A DNA stretch of 46,494 bases from Fidelibacterota bacterium (GTDB lineage: Bacteria; Fidelibacterota; Marinisomatia; Marinisomatales; TCS55): assembly GCA_012964665.1 (NCBI GenBank), contig DTTO01000010.1, positions 1 to 46,494 of the forward strand. Reading direction: 5' to 3'. This document shows positions 37,448 to 46,156 of this stretch, piece after piece. The notes beneath the pieces are model-generated. The model did not search any database and had not been told where the DNA came from. It worked only from the letters and a program-made list of their open reading frames with translations. Numbering within the stretch: the stretch's first letter is position 1; each line of letters begins with the position of its first letter. A program made the translations under genes and the position numbers.

Positions 37448-38842
37448 TTAGATTTTAAGGAAACTCCATTCTTTTGTAAATGGTACACGACTCATTAGTA
37501 CTGCCCCTTTTTTGGTGACCAATAAATTATCACTAGGGTTAATTCCAATTCCATTTTTTGAATCATACAATCCTGGTTCCACACTGAACATCATCCCCTC
37601 TTTAATAGGCGTATGATCACCTAAAGAAAGGTAGGGCGCTTGGTGTCCTTCAGAATTGAGGCCCGTACCATGTCCAGGCCGATGGTAGATATAGTCTTGC
37701 ATTCCATTGTCCACCTGATGTTTGTGAACCTTATAAGCAACATCAGAACAAAGTACACCTGGTTTTGTTTCTTCAACCATAATCTGCACGGTTTCGGATA
37801 CAACGGTCCACATCTTTTCTTGATGGGTAGACACTGGAAGAATCTGATAATTACGATATGCTTCTCCACCACAACCGCCGAGTTTAATATCAGTATTTAC
37901 ATAAACAGGCTGACCTCTTTTGATCGGATTGTAAAATAGCTGATTTGGATGGGGATATGCAGTTGAAACACCTGCCCGCACATATTCAGAGGTTACTTCG
38001 ACCCCAACAGCGCTATGAGGTTTTCCATCATACTTTATGTCCTTCATCAAAAGATTAATGCCGTATGCCTGGAGCGCCTGTCCAATCTCAAAATCATTTG
38101 TATTGGTTCCGTTTGCAAGAATGTAGTCTCGACCAAATGCATGAATCTTATCAAAATAACGGTACGCTCGCTGGGTAAGTGCTATCTCTTCTGAAGTTTT
38201 TATAACCCGCATCTCAAGGCAAAGATTATTAATGTTTACGAAACGGGCCTTGGGTAATTTTTCAGAGATCATTTTCATATGATCATCATTAAAATTCATA
38301 TCTGTAGCAATTAATTTGTTTTCAAAGCCACGATGTTTCAAGCGGCCTAGTAGCCACCCGAAAAGATCAACCCTTTTTCCTTGTACAACTTTACCTTTGT
38401 TGGGGAATCCTCCATCTGCATGAGGATAGCAAAAATAATACTCATTTTCTGTGCACCACCATGATGTGATCAAATCTCGATCAATTCCAGGTGAATACCA
38501 ATAAGCCACATTTTTTTCTTTCATAGGAAATAGCACCCATGTTGAACGTTCACCGCTACCCCTAAAACATCCTGAGAAATAGACCTTATTCACGTCTTTC
38601 TCTAATAAAATAGCATCCACATTATCTGCCATAAGTTTTTGTTTGAACTGCTGAACTCTAGATTGATACCATGATAGTGGTAGCCTGTCGTAGCCTTTGG
38701 GTGCCGGTTTGGGGTGATTTCTGTCATTCACCAAAAGGGCTTCTGATCCACCTGAATTTTTAGCCAAGGTATTTGCATTTAAGCTTATAGATGCGAAACC
38801 CAAACTCATATTCCTTATAAATTTTCGTCTAGATAATTTCAT
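37448..38842 (-). CDS. Tat-exported M24 (Xaa-Pro peptidase/creatinase) family protein with altered metal ligands
   Basis: The 464-residue protein has a Tat signal (SRRKFIRNMSLGFAS) and a pita-bread C-terminal domain. Of the five M24 metal ligands, Asp318 (VNTDIKLGG), His391 (PGHGTGLN) and Glu422 (VEPGLY) are present, but the second Asp is replaced by Glu327 (GGEAYRN) and the final Glu by Ser437 (NPSDNLLV), by my alignment. It may therefore be a metal-free creatinase-like hydrolase or an inactive homologue rather than a standard prolidase. AAGGA lies about 8 bases before the ATG. Confidence 0.88.
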   Translation of the reverse strand: MKLSRRKFIRNMSLGFASISLNANTLAKNSGGSEALLVNDRNHPKPAPKGYDRLPLSWYQSRVQQFKQKLMADNVDAILLEKDVNKVYFSGCFRGSGERSTWVLFPMKEKNVAYWYSPGIDRDLITSWWCTENEYYFCYPHADGGFPNKGKVVQGKRVDLFGWLLGRLKHRGFENKLIATDMNFNDDHMKMISEKLPKARFVNINNLCLEMRVIKTSEEIALTQRAYRYFDKIHAFGRDYILANGTNTNDFEIGQALQAYGINLLMKDIKYDGKPHSAVGVEVTSEYVRAGVSTAYPHPNQLFYNPIKRGQPVYVNTDIKLGGCGGEAYRNYQILPVSTHQEKMWTVVSETVQIMVEETKPGVLCSDVAYKVHKHQVDNGMQDYIYHRPGHGTGLNSEGHQAPYLSLGDHTPIKEGMMFSVEPGLYDSKNGIGINPSDNLLVTKKGAVLMSRVPFTKEWSFLKI

Positions 38843-38912
38843 TTGATATTCCTTTTTTAGATAGAAAGTTGGTTAGACACAAAATAAATATTATCTTAAG
38901 AGTCACGCTTAT

Positions 38913-39665
38913 TTAGTATAAAAAAGTAAGAATTAAATACTGTAGTAAAAGAAAAATAATATAGATCAGGGGAACCCATTTACCATATGTTAAAAACGTA
39001 TTAATAGGTTTTATAATTTCTCTATATCGCGTTTTTTTAGTAAAAAAATCTTTGTTAATATTTCCTTTTTCAGATACAGTAGCCTTATACTGCCAAAGGT
39101 TGTACCCAAAAGTCCTAACTATGTTTATTGGATCAACGTTAAACGATTCACTTTCGTACATAGCGGTATAATCTGCCTCACTTATTATATAATCACCACG
39201 GTCGATTATGTTCATTATAATATTTGAAAAAGTTGATGAAGGCATAATGCAAGGTTCTATACCAAGAATGCAACCGCCCTTTTTTAGTATACGACGGAAC
39301 TCTCTAAATAATAGTTTACATGTTTTTGAATCAATATGATGTAAGCATAATGATATGAAAATAATATCATAAGCACTATCCTTAACCGGTAAGCGATCAC
39401 TTTCCGTACTAATAAGAGGTGTTGATATAAAATTGTAATTGGGGAATGCGCGAATTGATTCTAGTATGCGTGTCTTATTTACTTCTAGTCCGATGTAATC
39501 ATCTGGAGAAAATAATTTTGCATTAGATCCAATGCCTGAACCAAAATCGATTACTTTTTCTCCTTTTGAATATAAATTATTAATGAAATTAAATGTATGC
39601 TTTCCCTGTCGTGGAACAAACATATGTTTATACGCAAATGTTTCTAGTCTACTGAAAAAACTCAA
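38913..39665 (-). CDS. Class I SAM-dependent methyltransferase with C-terminal membrane helix
   Basis: The 250-residue protein has motif I VIDFGSGIGSNAKLF near residue 38, then YIGLEV, a DIIFISLCLHHID motif IV and FRRILKKGGCILGIEP. The last ~25 residues (WVPLIYIIFLLLQYLILTFLY) are a membrane helix, so it is probably anchored on the cytoplasmic side of the inner membrane and acts on a lipid or quinone-like substrate; that is inferred. It starts with TTG at 39665. It is divergent from the barrel gene at 39773. Confidence 0.82.
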   Translation of the reverse strand: MSFFSRLETFAYKHMFVPRQGKHTFNFINNLYSKGEKVIDFGSGIGSNAKLFSPDDYIGLEVNKTRILESIRAFPNYNFISTPLISTESDRLPVKDSAYDIIFISLCLHHIDSKTCKLLFREFRRILKKGGCILGIEPCIMPSSTFSNIIMNIIDRGDYIISEADYTAMYESESFNVDPINIVRTFGYNLWQYKATVSEKGNINKDFFTKKTRYREIIKPINTFLTYGKWVPLIYIIFLLLQYLILTFLY

Positions 39666-39772
39666 AAAATTATCTTATTAAAATAATATTAATTAAACTT
39701 GCACTTATGGTTATGCTGTTGTGATTCATATTTTGAAATATAAATATATGTTTGTTCTCCGTAAAATTTGCT

Positions 39773-40780
39773 ATGAAAAATAAACCACTTATTTTCTTTT
39801 TACTTATCGCTGCCCTTTACGGGCAATGAGCGCTCTGAAGTAACCCCTCCTTGCCAGTTGGCGAGTCAGATAAAGGAATTGGAGCATTGAAAAAACAATT
39901 CTATTATGGAATTCAAAGCCATTTTACTTACCTTGACTGGTGGCATGATCCAATAGGTAAAGAGATCTTTGATCATAGTGGCTCACTGAATACTTTTTTA
40001 ATACGACCTAGTATATTATATGGAATTTCAGATAAATGGAATTTAATGGTAACCTCAACATTAGGTCTTCGCATGATGAATTGGAATGTATCTGACGCAT
40101 CGATTCACCATAGAACTGAAACCAGCTTAAGTGAATTTGACAATGCTAATGGAAGTGTTTTGGGAGATTCGAAAATTATTCTAAGGTATTTAGTTAAAAA
40201 TACCGGGATGCAAAATGGATTCAGGATTTACACTGGAGGTGGTTTAACTATTCCATCAAATAGTGTGTTAACATCAGACCCATATTTTCTAAATAGTAAT
40301 ACTCCGACCAAACATAGACATTTTAGTTTAAGTAATGGCACATATAATTACATTTTCGAAAGTCAGGTTTATTATAAAAGGAATATTAATCCTACGTTTT
40401 ATGGTGGATTTCTTATAATTGAAAAACCTTTTACAAAAAGTGAATATGGTTATTTACCACCCACCACTACTAGTCTTTCTCTTTCTGCGATTTATAAAAG
40501 ATTTGACAATATTGATAGTTCTATTGGTTATGGAATTAATATACTGCAAACTAGTCAGGGTTACTGGAATGGTATCCCTGCACCGAATACAAAATCAACT
40601 ACTGTCAGTCCAAGTATAACGTACCTTTTTAGCACTAAATTCGGTGCGGTTGCTTTGAATCTTCAAAAACCAATATTTATTAGTGGGACCTTTGCAAGTA
40701 ATGAAGGCGATATAAAACAAGGTAGCAGTGTATGGCAGTTATCAATTTCATTGCGGTTTATTCCATCCACTAAATCGTAG
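39773..40780 (+). pseudogene. Outer-membrane beta-barrel protein gene, signal peptide separated by in-frame stops (double frameshift)
   Basis: ATG 39773 encodes a perfect signal peptide (MKNKPLIFFLLIAALYGQ), but TGA at 39827 and TGA at 39836 follow in the same frame. From 39851 on, that same frame is open for 309 residues of amphipathic beta-strands (RIYTGGGLTIPSN, FESQVYYKRN, WQLSISLRFIPS), an outer-membrane barrel-like sequence. Reading +1 between 39828 and about 39855 gives ERSEVTPPC, which would join the signal to PVGESDKGIG. One extra base near 39827 and one missing near 39853 would restore a single protein. Either the gene is broken or the assembly has two indel errors. Confidence 0.75.
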
Positions 40781-40801
40781 CGCTGTCTTTATAGTATAAA
40801 C

Positions 40802-40822
40802 AAAAAATCCCCCTTTAAGAGG
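40802..40822 (-). terminator. Candidate intrinsic terminator downstream of the DUF4153-like gene
   Basis: On the minus strand the sequence reads CCTCT-TAA-AGGGG followed by GATTTTTTG: a 5-bp stem (one G-U pair) with a 3-base loop and a run of six T. It lies about 60 bases after the stop of the gene at 40879-42147. Confidence 0.4.
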
Positions 40823-40878
40823 CGGAAGCAGGCAGTTGCGGGTGACCTATAATTATAATTGTTTAACGGCTCGGCTGT

Positions 40879-42147
40879 TCAAACAAAGTCAAAGATCAAC
40901 GGAAGTAGATAAGTAACAAAAACAAACCAACAGGCATAAACTGGGAAATAACTAACAACTTTTTTTCTTAATAAATCAAAATCAATTTTCTGACGTATAA
41001 CCTGGATATAAGTAAACACAATACTAATTAGATGAACGAAGACTATTAAATTGGCACCGAGTACGCAAAATCGATTTGGTGTAAGTCCATATTCAACTAA
41101 ACGGAATGTAATAGCTGAAAGCGCTAGTGAATTAATTAATAAAGTAGCACCTACCAGCAAGACGTTTATGTAATCTGTTATGATAATTTTAGAATCACGA
41201 CTACGAGTTACAATCGAGAAAACGATTATACCTAATATCAGTATTAACAGTCCGTTACACCCAACAAGAAATTCTCTATTAACAAACGGACTATTACCAA
41301 GTATCATCATCGTTATGATATAAGACAAAACAAAAATAAAAAATAGTGGGGAAAAAACTTTTGCTAGTAATACCGCAATCTGCATCTTTCTGTGTAATAC
41401 TGAATCATAAAGATAGGTTGCCACTAACGGTGTGGAAACAATTCCAATTACCCCAATATTTGACATATACCACTCCACAATATCCATATTCATCAGTTCA
41501 AAAAACCCCACAGTAAGACCAGATAGTACCCCACCACTGATCAAAATCAACGTGCTTAACATAAGAAGCTCGCCGCAAAACTTAACAAAGGCAATCCGTT
41601 GCTTTGTATCTTGCCATGACTGCTGAACAAAACATATACCCAGTAATATAAGTGTAGTTAACGGTAAATGGATGAGCGCCATAGTAATTGAATCAGAGTG
41701 CCAATCCGGCTTACCAAATGATTGCCAGTCCGGTATTAATATCAGATAAATTGATGTCAAAATACTGAAAATTGCCAGCCCAATAGAAAGTTTGAAGTTA
41801 GGGTTTTTATAAAGAAAGTAAGTGGCGACTGACAGTAAAGTAAAAAAAGGTCCAAATCTTGGGTAATACCAAGTTTCGGTGAGAAAAATCTCAGGAATTC
41901 TAACTAAAAGTCCAAAAAAAGTTGCTAACAACAATACAACTACTATTGGTACGCCAGATGGATTTTCAACTGAACTGTTATATTCTAGACGGGCCCGCCA
42001 AACCTGGAATACTTTTGAATCAGGTTTTTGAACAGCAGCGGATAACAAAGTGACTTTGAAAGCTTCAGGATCTGACCAATAGAGGTTTTCCAATCCATCA
42101 GGATTATCTTCATTTGCTAAAATTTGGTTTACATTTAATTTTGACAT
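40879..42147 (-). CDS. Polytopic membrane protein, DUF4153-like
   Basis: The 422-residue protein has a soluble N-terminus of about 60 residues and then about ten to eleven membrane segments. The late motif VEYGLTPNRFCVLGANLI resembles the YGxTxNRxxVL signature of DUF4153/DUF4173 membrane proteins. Function of the family is unknown. It stands alone, with a candidate terminator downstream. Confidence 0.7.
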   Translation of the reverse strand: MSKLNVNQILANEDNPDGLENLYWSDPEAFKVTLLSAAVQKPDSKVFQVWRARLEYNSSVENPSGVPIVVVLLLATFFGLLVRIPEIFLTETWYYPRFGPFFTLLSVATYFLYKNPNFKLSIGLAIFSILTSIYLILIPDWQSFGKPDWHSDSITMALIHLPLTTLILLGICFVQQSWQDTKQRIAFVKFCGELLMLSTLILISGGVLSGLTVGFFELMNMDIVEWYMSNIGVIGIVSTPLVATYLYDSVLHRKMQIAVLLAKVFSPLFFIFVLSYIITMMILGNSPFVNREFLVGCNGLLILILGIIVFSIVTRSRDSKIIITDYINVLLVGATLLINSLALSAITFRLVEYGLTPNRFCVLGANLIVFVHLISIVFTYIQVIRQKIDFDLLRKKVVSYFPVYACWFVFVTYLLPLIFDFV

Positions 42148-42208
42148 ATTTGTCAGTTTAGTGAATCTAATCTATTTAGGGAGAAAGATGTTCCTGTTAG
42201 AAAGATAT

Positions 42209-42406
42209 TTAAACTTGTTTGAAAAAAGTTATTATAAATTTTATTGAAAGCACTAAAGCAATAATTAAATACCAATACCAATCTAACCCGAGGATTGGGG
42301 TCCACAGCTTGGCAAGCATGAGCCCAAAGAAAAAACCAGCGAGGCCCATTAGTCTTACATCAATTAATGGAAACGTAAATCCCCACATTCTTCTTATAAG
42401 ACTCAT
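42209..42406 (-). CDS. Small two-helix membrane protein
   Basis: The 65-residue protein has two probable membrane helices (LMGLAGFFFGLMLAKLW and WYWYLIIALVLSIKFIITFF). Its ATG overlaps the stop of the MAPEG gene in ATGA (42403-42406), which supports translation by coupling and makes the opposite-strand frame here a shadow. No family recognised. Confidence 0.65.
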   Translation of the reverse strand: MSLIRRMWGFTFPLIDVRLMGLAGFFFGLMLAKLWTPILGLDWYWYLIIALVLSIKFIITFFKQV

Positions 42407-42816
42407 AATATTTTAATTACCAAAATAATCCACCCCCCAAACAATAAAAAAACACAAACATTAAATGAATATGCTCTGTATGGGACATAATTGGAAGTAA
42501 TCCTTATATAACTGTGAATACCTTTGAAGAGAACGAATAACCAGGCAATCCATAAATCGATGGCACTAACATCATCGATCATATAGAGCACAAGACATAA
42601 CAAATAAAATAAAATGGGTATTTCAAAAAAGTTTTTATAATGATGACGAGATGTCAACAAATATTCAGGTGCAGAACCTTCATAAGCTCTAAAATATTTG
42701 TATTTCACATCTCTTTTTTTTATTGCTTTAACTATCATATACCTCATATGAAACATGACAATAAAATTCATTAAAACAACAGGTAATATTGGATAGATAA
42801 TTAATATGTTATCCAT
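42403..42816 (-). CDS. MAPEG-family membrane protein
   Basis: The 137-residue protein has four predicted membrane helices. The central SRHHYKNFFEIPILFYLLCLVLY corresponds to the conserved NxxExP segment of MAPEG (eicosanoid/glutathione metabolism) proteins, followed by IDLWIAWLFVLFKGIHSYIR. Bacterial members have no fixed role; glutathione transferase-like activity is only a possibility. Its stop overlaps the start of the small membrane protein. Confidence 0.82.
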   Translation of the reverse strand: MDNILIIYPILPVVLMNFIVMFHMRYMIVKAIKKRDVKYKYFRAYEGSAPEYLLTSRHHYKNFFEIPILFYLLCLVLYMIDDVSAIDLWIAWLFVLFKGIHSYIRITSNYVPYRAYSFNVCVFLLFGGWIILVIKIL

Positions 42817-42885
42817 AATAAAATTTAGAGACTAACCAGATAAACTAAAAAGTCCCCTTGAAAAGTTTTTTTCTATAAATATTTG

Positions 42886-44484
42886 CTACTGTGTTGCTAG
42901 GCAACCTGGCGAAATATCAGTACGGAGATTGTCGTTAAGTACCACCTGACCATTTACTATTACAAGTTCTACGCCAAAAGGATAAGCGTTGGGTTCTTCA
43001 TTAGTACTGTTATCGGTAAGGTTATTCTTATCCAGAACAACAAGGTCAGCCGCCTTTCCAGGTTCAATCCGACCGCGATTTGGCAGACCAGCTGAATCAG
43101 CAGGCAGAGAAGTCATTTTCCGAATTCCTTCTTCAAGAGTAAATATTTTTCGATTAATAACATATTCTTCAATAAACCGTATAGTATAACCAAAGCTAGA
43201 ACGATTCATGGTGTAATTTGAAAGTGGTCCATCCGTTGCTGTAACGACACCATCACTTTCTACAGAGCAGTAAGGATCCATAAGCAGTTTGTCTAGGTCC
43301 TTGGGCGTAGCAAAAATATGTCTAAGCATAACATTATAGAAATCTTTGCCATCCGCTAAAACAAGTTTAAAAATACCTTCGACAGGATCACAACCAAATG
43401 ATTCCCCTATTTCTACAAAGTTTTTACCTATCAATTCAGGATGTACAATGGAAGATGAAAGATAAAACATCTCTAAACCGCCTAAACGAAGTAAGTAATT
43501 AGTAGGGTCAGAAAAATGTTCACGACATTTTTCTAATGTTTCAGGTGAAGCTAAGCGCTGTAAGACTTCATTTCTCTCACCTTCATAAACCCAAGGAGGA
43601 AGTAAGGCTACAACCATACCGGGGCCCCAAATATCTGGGAAAGTATCAATCCCAATGGATAACCCTTCGTCTTCTCTAGCACGGGACACCTTTTCGAGAA
43701 CACGGTCAAAAGCACCATCCTCTGCATAAGGCCTAGGAGCTAGGTGAGATAGTTGTCCGGGAAGCCCAGACTTTCTACATATATTGAGCGCTTCGTCTAC
43801 TGCTTCTTCAAATAGTTCTCCCCTGTTGCGGATATGACTGGCATAAATTCCGCCATATTTTGCTGAAACAGTGGCTAAAGCAGTCAACTCATCTTCATCA
43901 GCATACATTCCAGGTGAATATTCAAGCCCCGTAGAAAACCCTATGGCACCTGCAGACATGGCTTCTTGAACGAGAGATTTCATCTCTTCTAATTCAGATG
44001 TTGAAGGTTTTGCGGTCGATTGGCCCATGACTGCCAATCTCACAGATCCATGTGGAACAAGAGGAGCCACATTAGCAGAAATCCCAGGGGATACAAGAGC
44101 ATCTAAATATTCTTTAAAAGAATTCCAGGAAAAATCAACATTCCAACTCTCGCTGAAACCTACAGTATTGCGTTTTGTAAGATCTACATTATTCACTGGT
44201 GCAGGGCCATGACCGCAATTTCCTGTTACTAATGTAGTAATCCCCTGCCGTATGGCACCTTCATTGCGACGATCAGCCATAAGAGAAAAATCAGCATGAC
44301 TGTGGATATCTATGAACCCTGGGCAGACAACCTTGCCTGTTACATCCAATTCTAAGTTTGCTTCTAGTTCGATATCATTATCAATTGAAATAATAGAACC
44401 GTTATTGATAACTATATTACCTGCTATGGATGAAGAACCTGTCCCATCGATTATATCTCCTCCCTTTAATACAAGGTCAACCAT
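42886..44484 (-). CDS. N-acyl-D-amino-acid deacylase (D-aminoacylase)
   Basis: From ATG 44484, with GGAG about 8 bases upstream, the protein has 532 residues. It is an amidohydrolase of the D-aminoacylase type: CPGFIDIHSHADFS with the HxH metal pair, TGNCGHGPAP with the metal-bridging Cys, ASHIRNRG and LSHLAPRP for the further histidines, and VESDG for the catalytic Asp. It removes acyl groups from N-acyl-D-amino acids, freeing D-amino acids. The AGCS symporter gene lies 69 bases upstream on the same strand, so uptake and deacylation may be linked. TTG at 44496 is a less likely start. Confidence 0.93.
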   Translation of the reverse strand: MVDLVLKGGDIIDGTGSSSIAGNIVINNGSIISIDNDIELEANLELDVTGKVVCPGFIDIHSHADFSLMADRRNEGAIRQGITTLVTGNCGHGPAPVNNVDLTKRNTVGFSESWNVDFSWNSFKEYLDALVSPGISANVAPLVPHGSVRLAVMGQSTAKPSTSELEEMKSLVQEAMSAGAIGFSTGLEYSPGMYADEDELTALATVSAKYGGIYASHIRNRGELFEEAVDEALNICRKSGLPGQLSHLAPRPYAEDGAFDRVLEKVSRAREDEGLSIGIDTFPDIWGPGMVVALLPPWVYEGERNEVLQRLASPETLEKCREHFSDPTNYLLRLGGLEMFYLSSSIVHPELIGKNFVEIGESFGCDPVEGIFKLVLADGKDFYNVMLRHIFATPKDLDKLLMDPYCSVESDGVVTATDGPLSNYTMNRSSFGYTIRFIEEYVINRKIFTLEEGIRKMTSLPADSAGLPNRGRIEPGKAADLVVLDKNNLTDNSTNEEPNAYPFGVELVIVNGQVVLNDNLRTDISPGCLATQ

Positions 44485-44553
44485 ACATAACTCCAATTTT
44501 AATTAACATATTTAGTAAATATTTTCATAACAGTAAAGTCTTTTTAAGGAATT

Positions 44554-45891
44554 TCATGATTGGCTCATTTTCTTCACTTCATTTCGAAGAGCCACCAGGG
44601 CTATTAGGTTTGCGAATACCATAAAACCCATAAATATATCGGCCCAGTCCCATAGTGGTTTAACTTGAAATATGGCACCCACTCCTGCAAGTCCGCAATA
44701 GATCCATCGGAACGGGATAGAAAATCGGATACCTCCAATATAACGAAGAGACTGTTCACAATAGTAAGCCCATCCAACCATAGTTGTAAAACCAAACAAT
44801 GCTGAAACGATAATTATTATGATGCCACCAAAAGGCAACACACTCTTGAAAGCCATCGCGGTCATTTCAGTACTGATAAGCCCAGAAGACCATGCACCAG
44901 TAGTGACTAATACAAGGGCTGTCATAGTGGAAATAACCATAGTATCCATGAATACACCCATCATTGCTATAATACCCTGGCGGTGGGGATCTGAAGTTCG
45001 GGCCGCACCATGGGCAATGGCGGCGGTGCCAACACCAGCCTCACTGGAGATGGTTCCTCTACGAAAACCGTAAGCCATGGCTCGAGCGACAGTGGCCCCC
45101 GCAAATCCACCAGTGGCCGCAGTTCCATTAAATGCACTATCGATGATAAGAATAATTGCTTCGGGGATTTCTTTTAAGTTAACCATGAGTATAGCTAAAC
45201 AACTTATTATGTAAATAAGAGCCATCCCTGGCACCAACATTTCAGCAACACGCCCTATTCGTCTAATACCACCAATGATTACAAGCCAAAGAGTTAAGGC
45301 TAGTATCATTCCACTAAACCATTTAGGTATGCCGAAATCGCTGAACAAAACTAAAGCAATGGAATTTGATTGCGTCATATTGCCTGCGCCTAAACCACCA
45401 AAAAGAGCCGCGATTGCAAAGAAAAGACTCAGACGTCTCATCCCTAAGCCTTTGTTGAGATAGACCATAGGACCACCAAGCATCGTGCCGTCATCAGATT
45501 TTTGACGATACTTTATACCAAGTACCGCTTCAGAATATTTTGTTGCCATACCAAACAATGAAACTGTACACATCCAAAATGCCGCACCGGGGCCACCAAT
45601 GGCAATTGCGGTTGCAACACCCGCAACATTTCCGTTTCCTATAGTTGCCGATAGAGCTGTAGTAAATGCTTGAAAGGGAGAAATATCACCAGCATCTTTG
45701 CTAAAACTGTCTCGTTTTAGCGCTCCACCTGAGATAAGTTTGAGAGCTGTCTTGAAATTTGTGATTTGAACAAATCGTGTTTTCCACGTGAGCAATAAGC
45801 CAACAGCACAGAGAAAAATAATTGTCCAGATTCCCCAGACAATATCAGAGAGTTGGGCTGTTATTTCGGTAATATAGAAGGACCAACCCAT
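44554..45891 (-). CDS. Sodium:alanine/glycine symporter (AGCS family)
   Basis: The 445-residue protein has about ten to eleven membrane helices and the AGCS signature regions: TTALSATIGNGNVAGVATAIAIGGPGAAFWM, LGGPMVYLNKG, SEAGVGTAAIAHGAART and FTTMVGWAYYCEQSLRYIGG. It would import alanine, glycine or D-alanine with sodium. It precedes the D-aminoacylase gene in the same direction and is probably functionally linked. Confidence 0.94.
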   Translation of the reverse strand: MGWSFYITEITAQLSDIVWGIWTIIFLCAVGLLLTWKTRFVQITNFKTALKLISGGALKRDSFSKDAGDISPFQAFTTALSATIGNGNVAGVATAIAIGGPGAAFWMCTVSLFGMATKYSEAVLGIKYRQKSDDGTMLGGPMVYLNKGLGMRRLSLFFAIAALFGGLGAGNMTQSNSIALVLFSDFGIPKWFSGMILALTLWLVIIGGIRRIGRVAEMLVPGMALIYIISCLAILMVNLKEIPEAIILIIDSAFNGTAATGGFAGATVARAMAYGFRRGTISSEAGVGTAAIAHGAARTSDPHRQGIIAMMGVFMDTMVISTMTALVLVTTGAWSSGLISTEMTAMAFKSVLPFGGIIIIIVSALFGFTTMVGWAYYCEQSLRYIGGIRFSIPFRWIYCGLAGVGAIFQVKPLWDWADIFMGFMVFANLIALVALRNEVKKMSQS

Positions 45892-45922
45892 TAGTCAGAG
45901 ATAAATACAGTATAGTATTTAG

Positions 45923-46084
45923 TTACTTGACCTTTTTGAAAATCTTATCCCAATTCAACCCAATTAAAATAAATATCAGAAGCGATGAAGGTGAATACTC
46001 TCCAAGACTAAGCATTACAATCCAACAAAGAACAATGAGTATGGAAATGGATTCTCTTATTTTTGGTTTTCTTTGGTTTCCCAT
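45923..46084 (-). CDS. Possible 53-residue two-helix membrane protein
   Basis: A minus-strand frame from ATG 46084 encodes 53 residues with basic ends (MGNQRKPKIRES and DKIFKKVK) and two hydrophobic stretches (ISILIVLCWIVMLSL and SSLLIFILIGLNW). It fills the gap between the DUF5916-type gene and the AGCS symporter in their shared direction. No ribosome site is evident and no family is recognised. A 70-residue frame on the opposite strand covers the same bases but has no such pattern. Confidence 0.45.
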   Translation of the reverse strand: MGNQRKPKIRESISILIVLCWIVMLSLGEYSPSSLLIFILIGLNWDKIFKKVK

Positions 46085-46156
46085 AGTGATTGAATCTAAG
46101 CTGTATTATAAATCAATGTTAGGGCATCTTTTTAACTAGTAAACTGATGCATGCGG

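Noticed and set aside
39827-39838. TGA codons as selenocysteine or recoded stops in the barrel gene
   Set aside because: Two TGAs within four codons right after a signal peptide, with no selenoprotein family match and no obvious SECIS hairpin; a pair of compensating indels explains the junction better.
45927-46139. 70-residue plus-strand open frame
   Set aside because: Overlaps the more protein-like two-helix frame on the minus strand and opposes all neighbouring genes.
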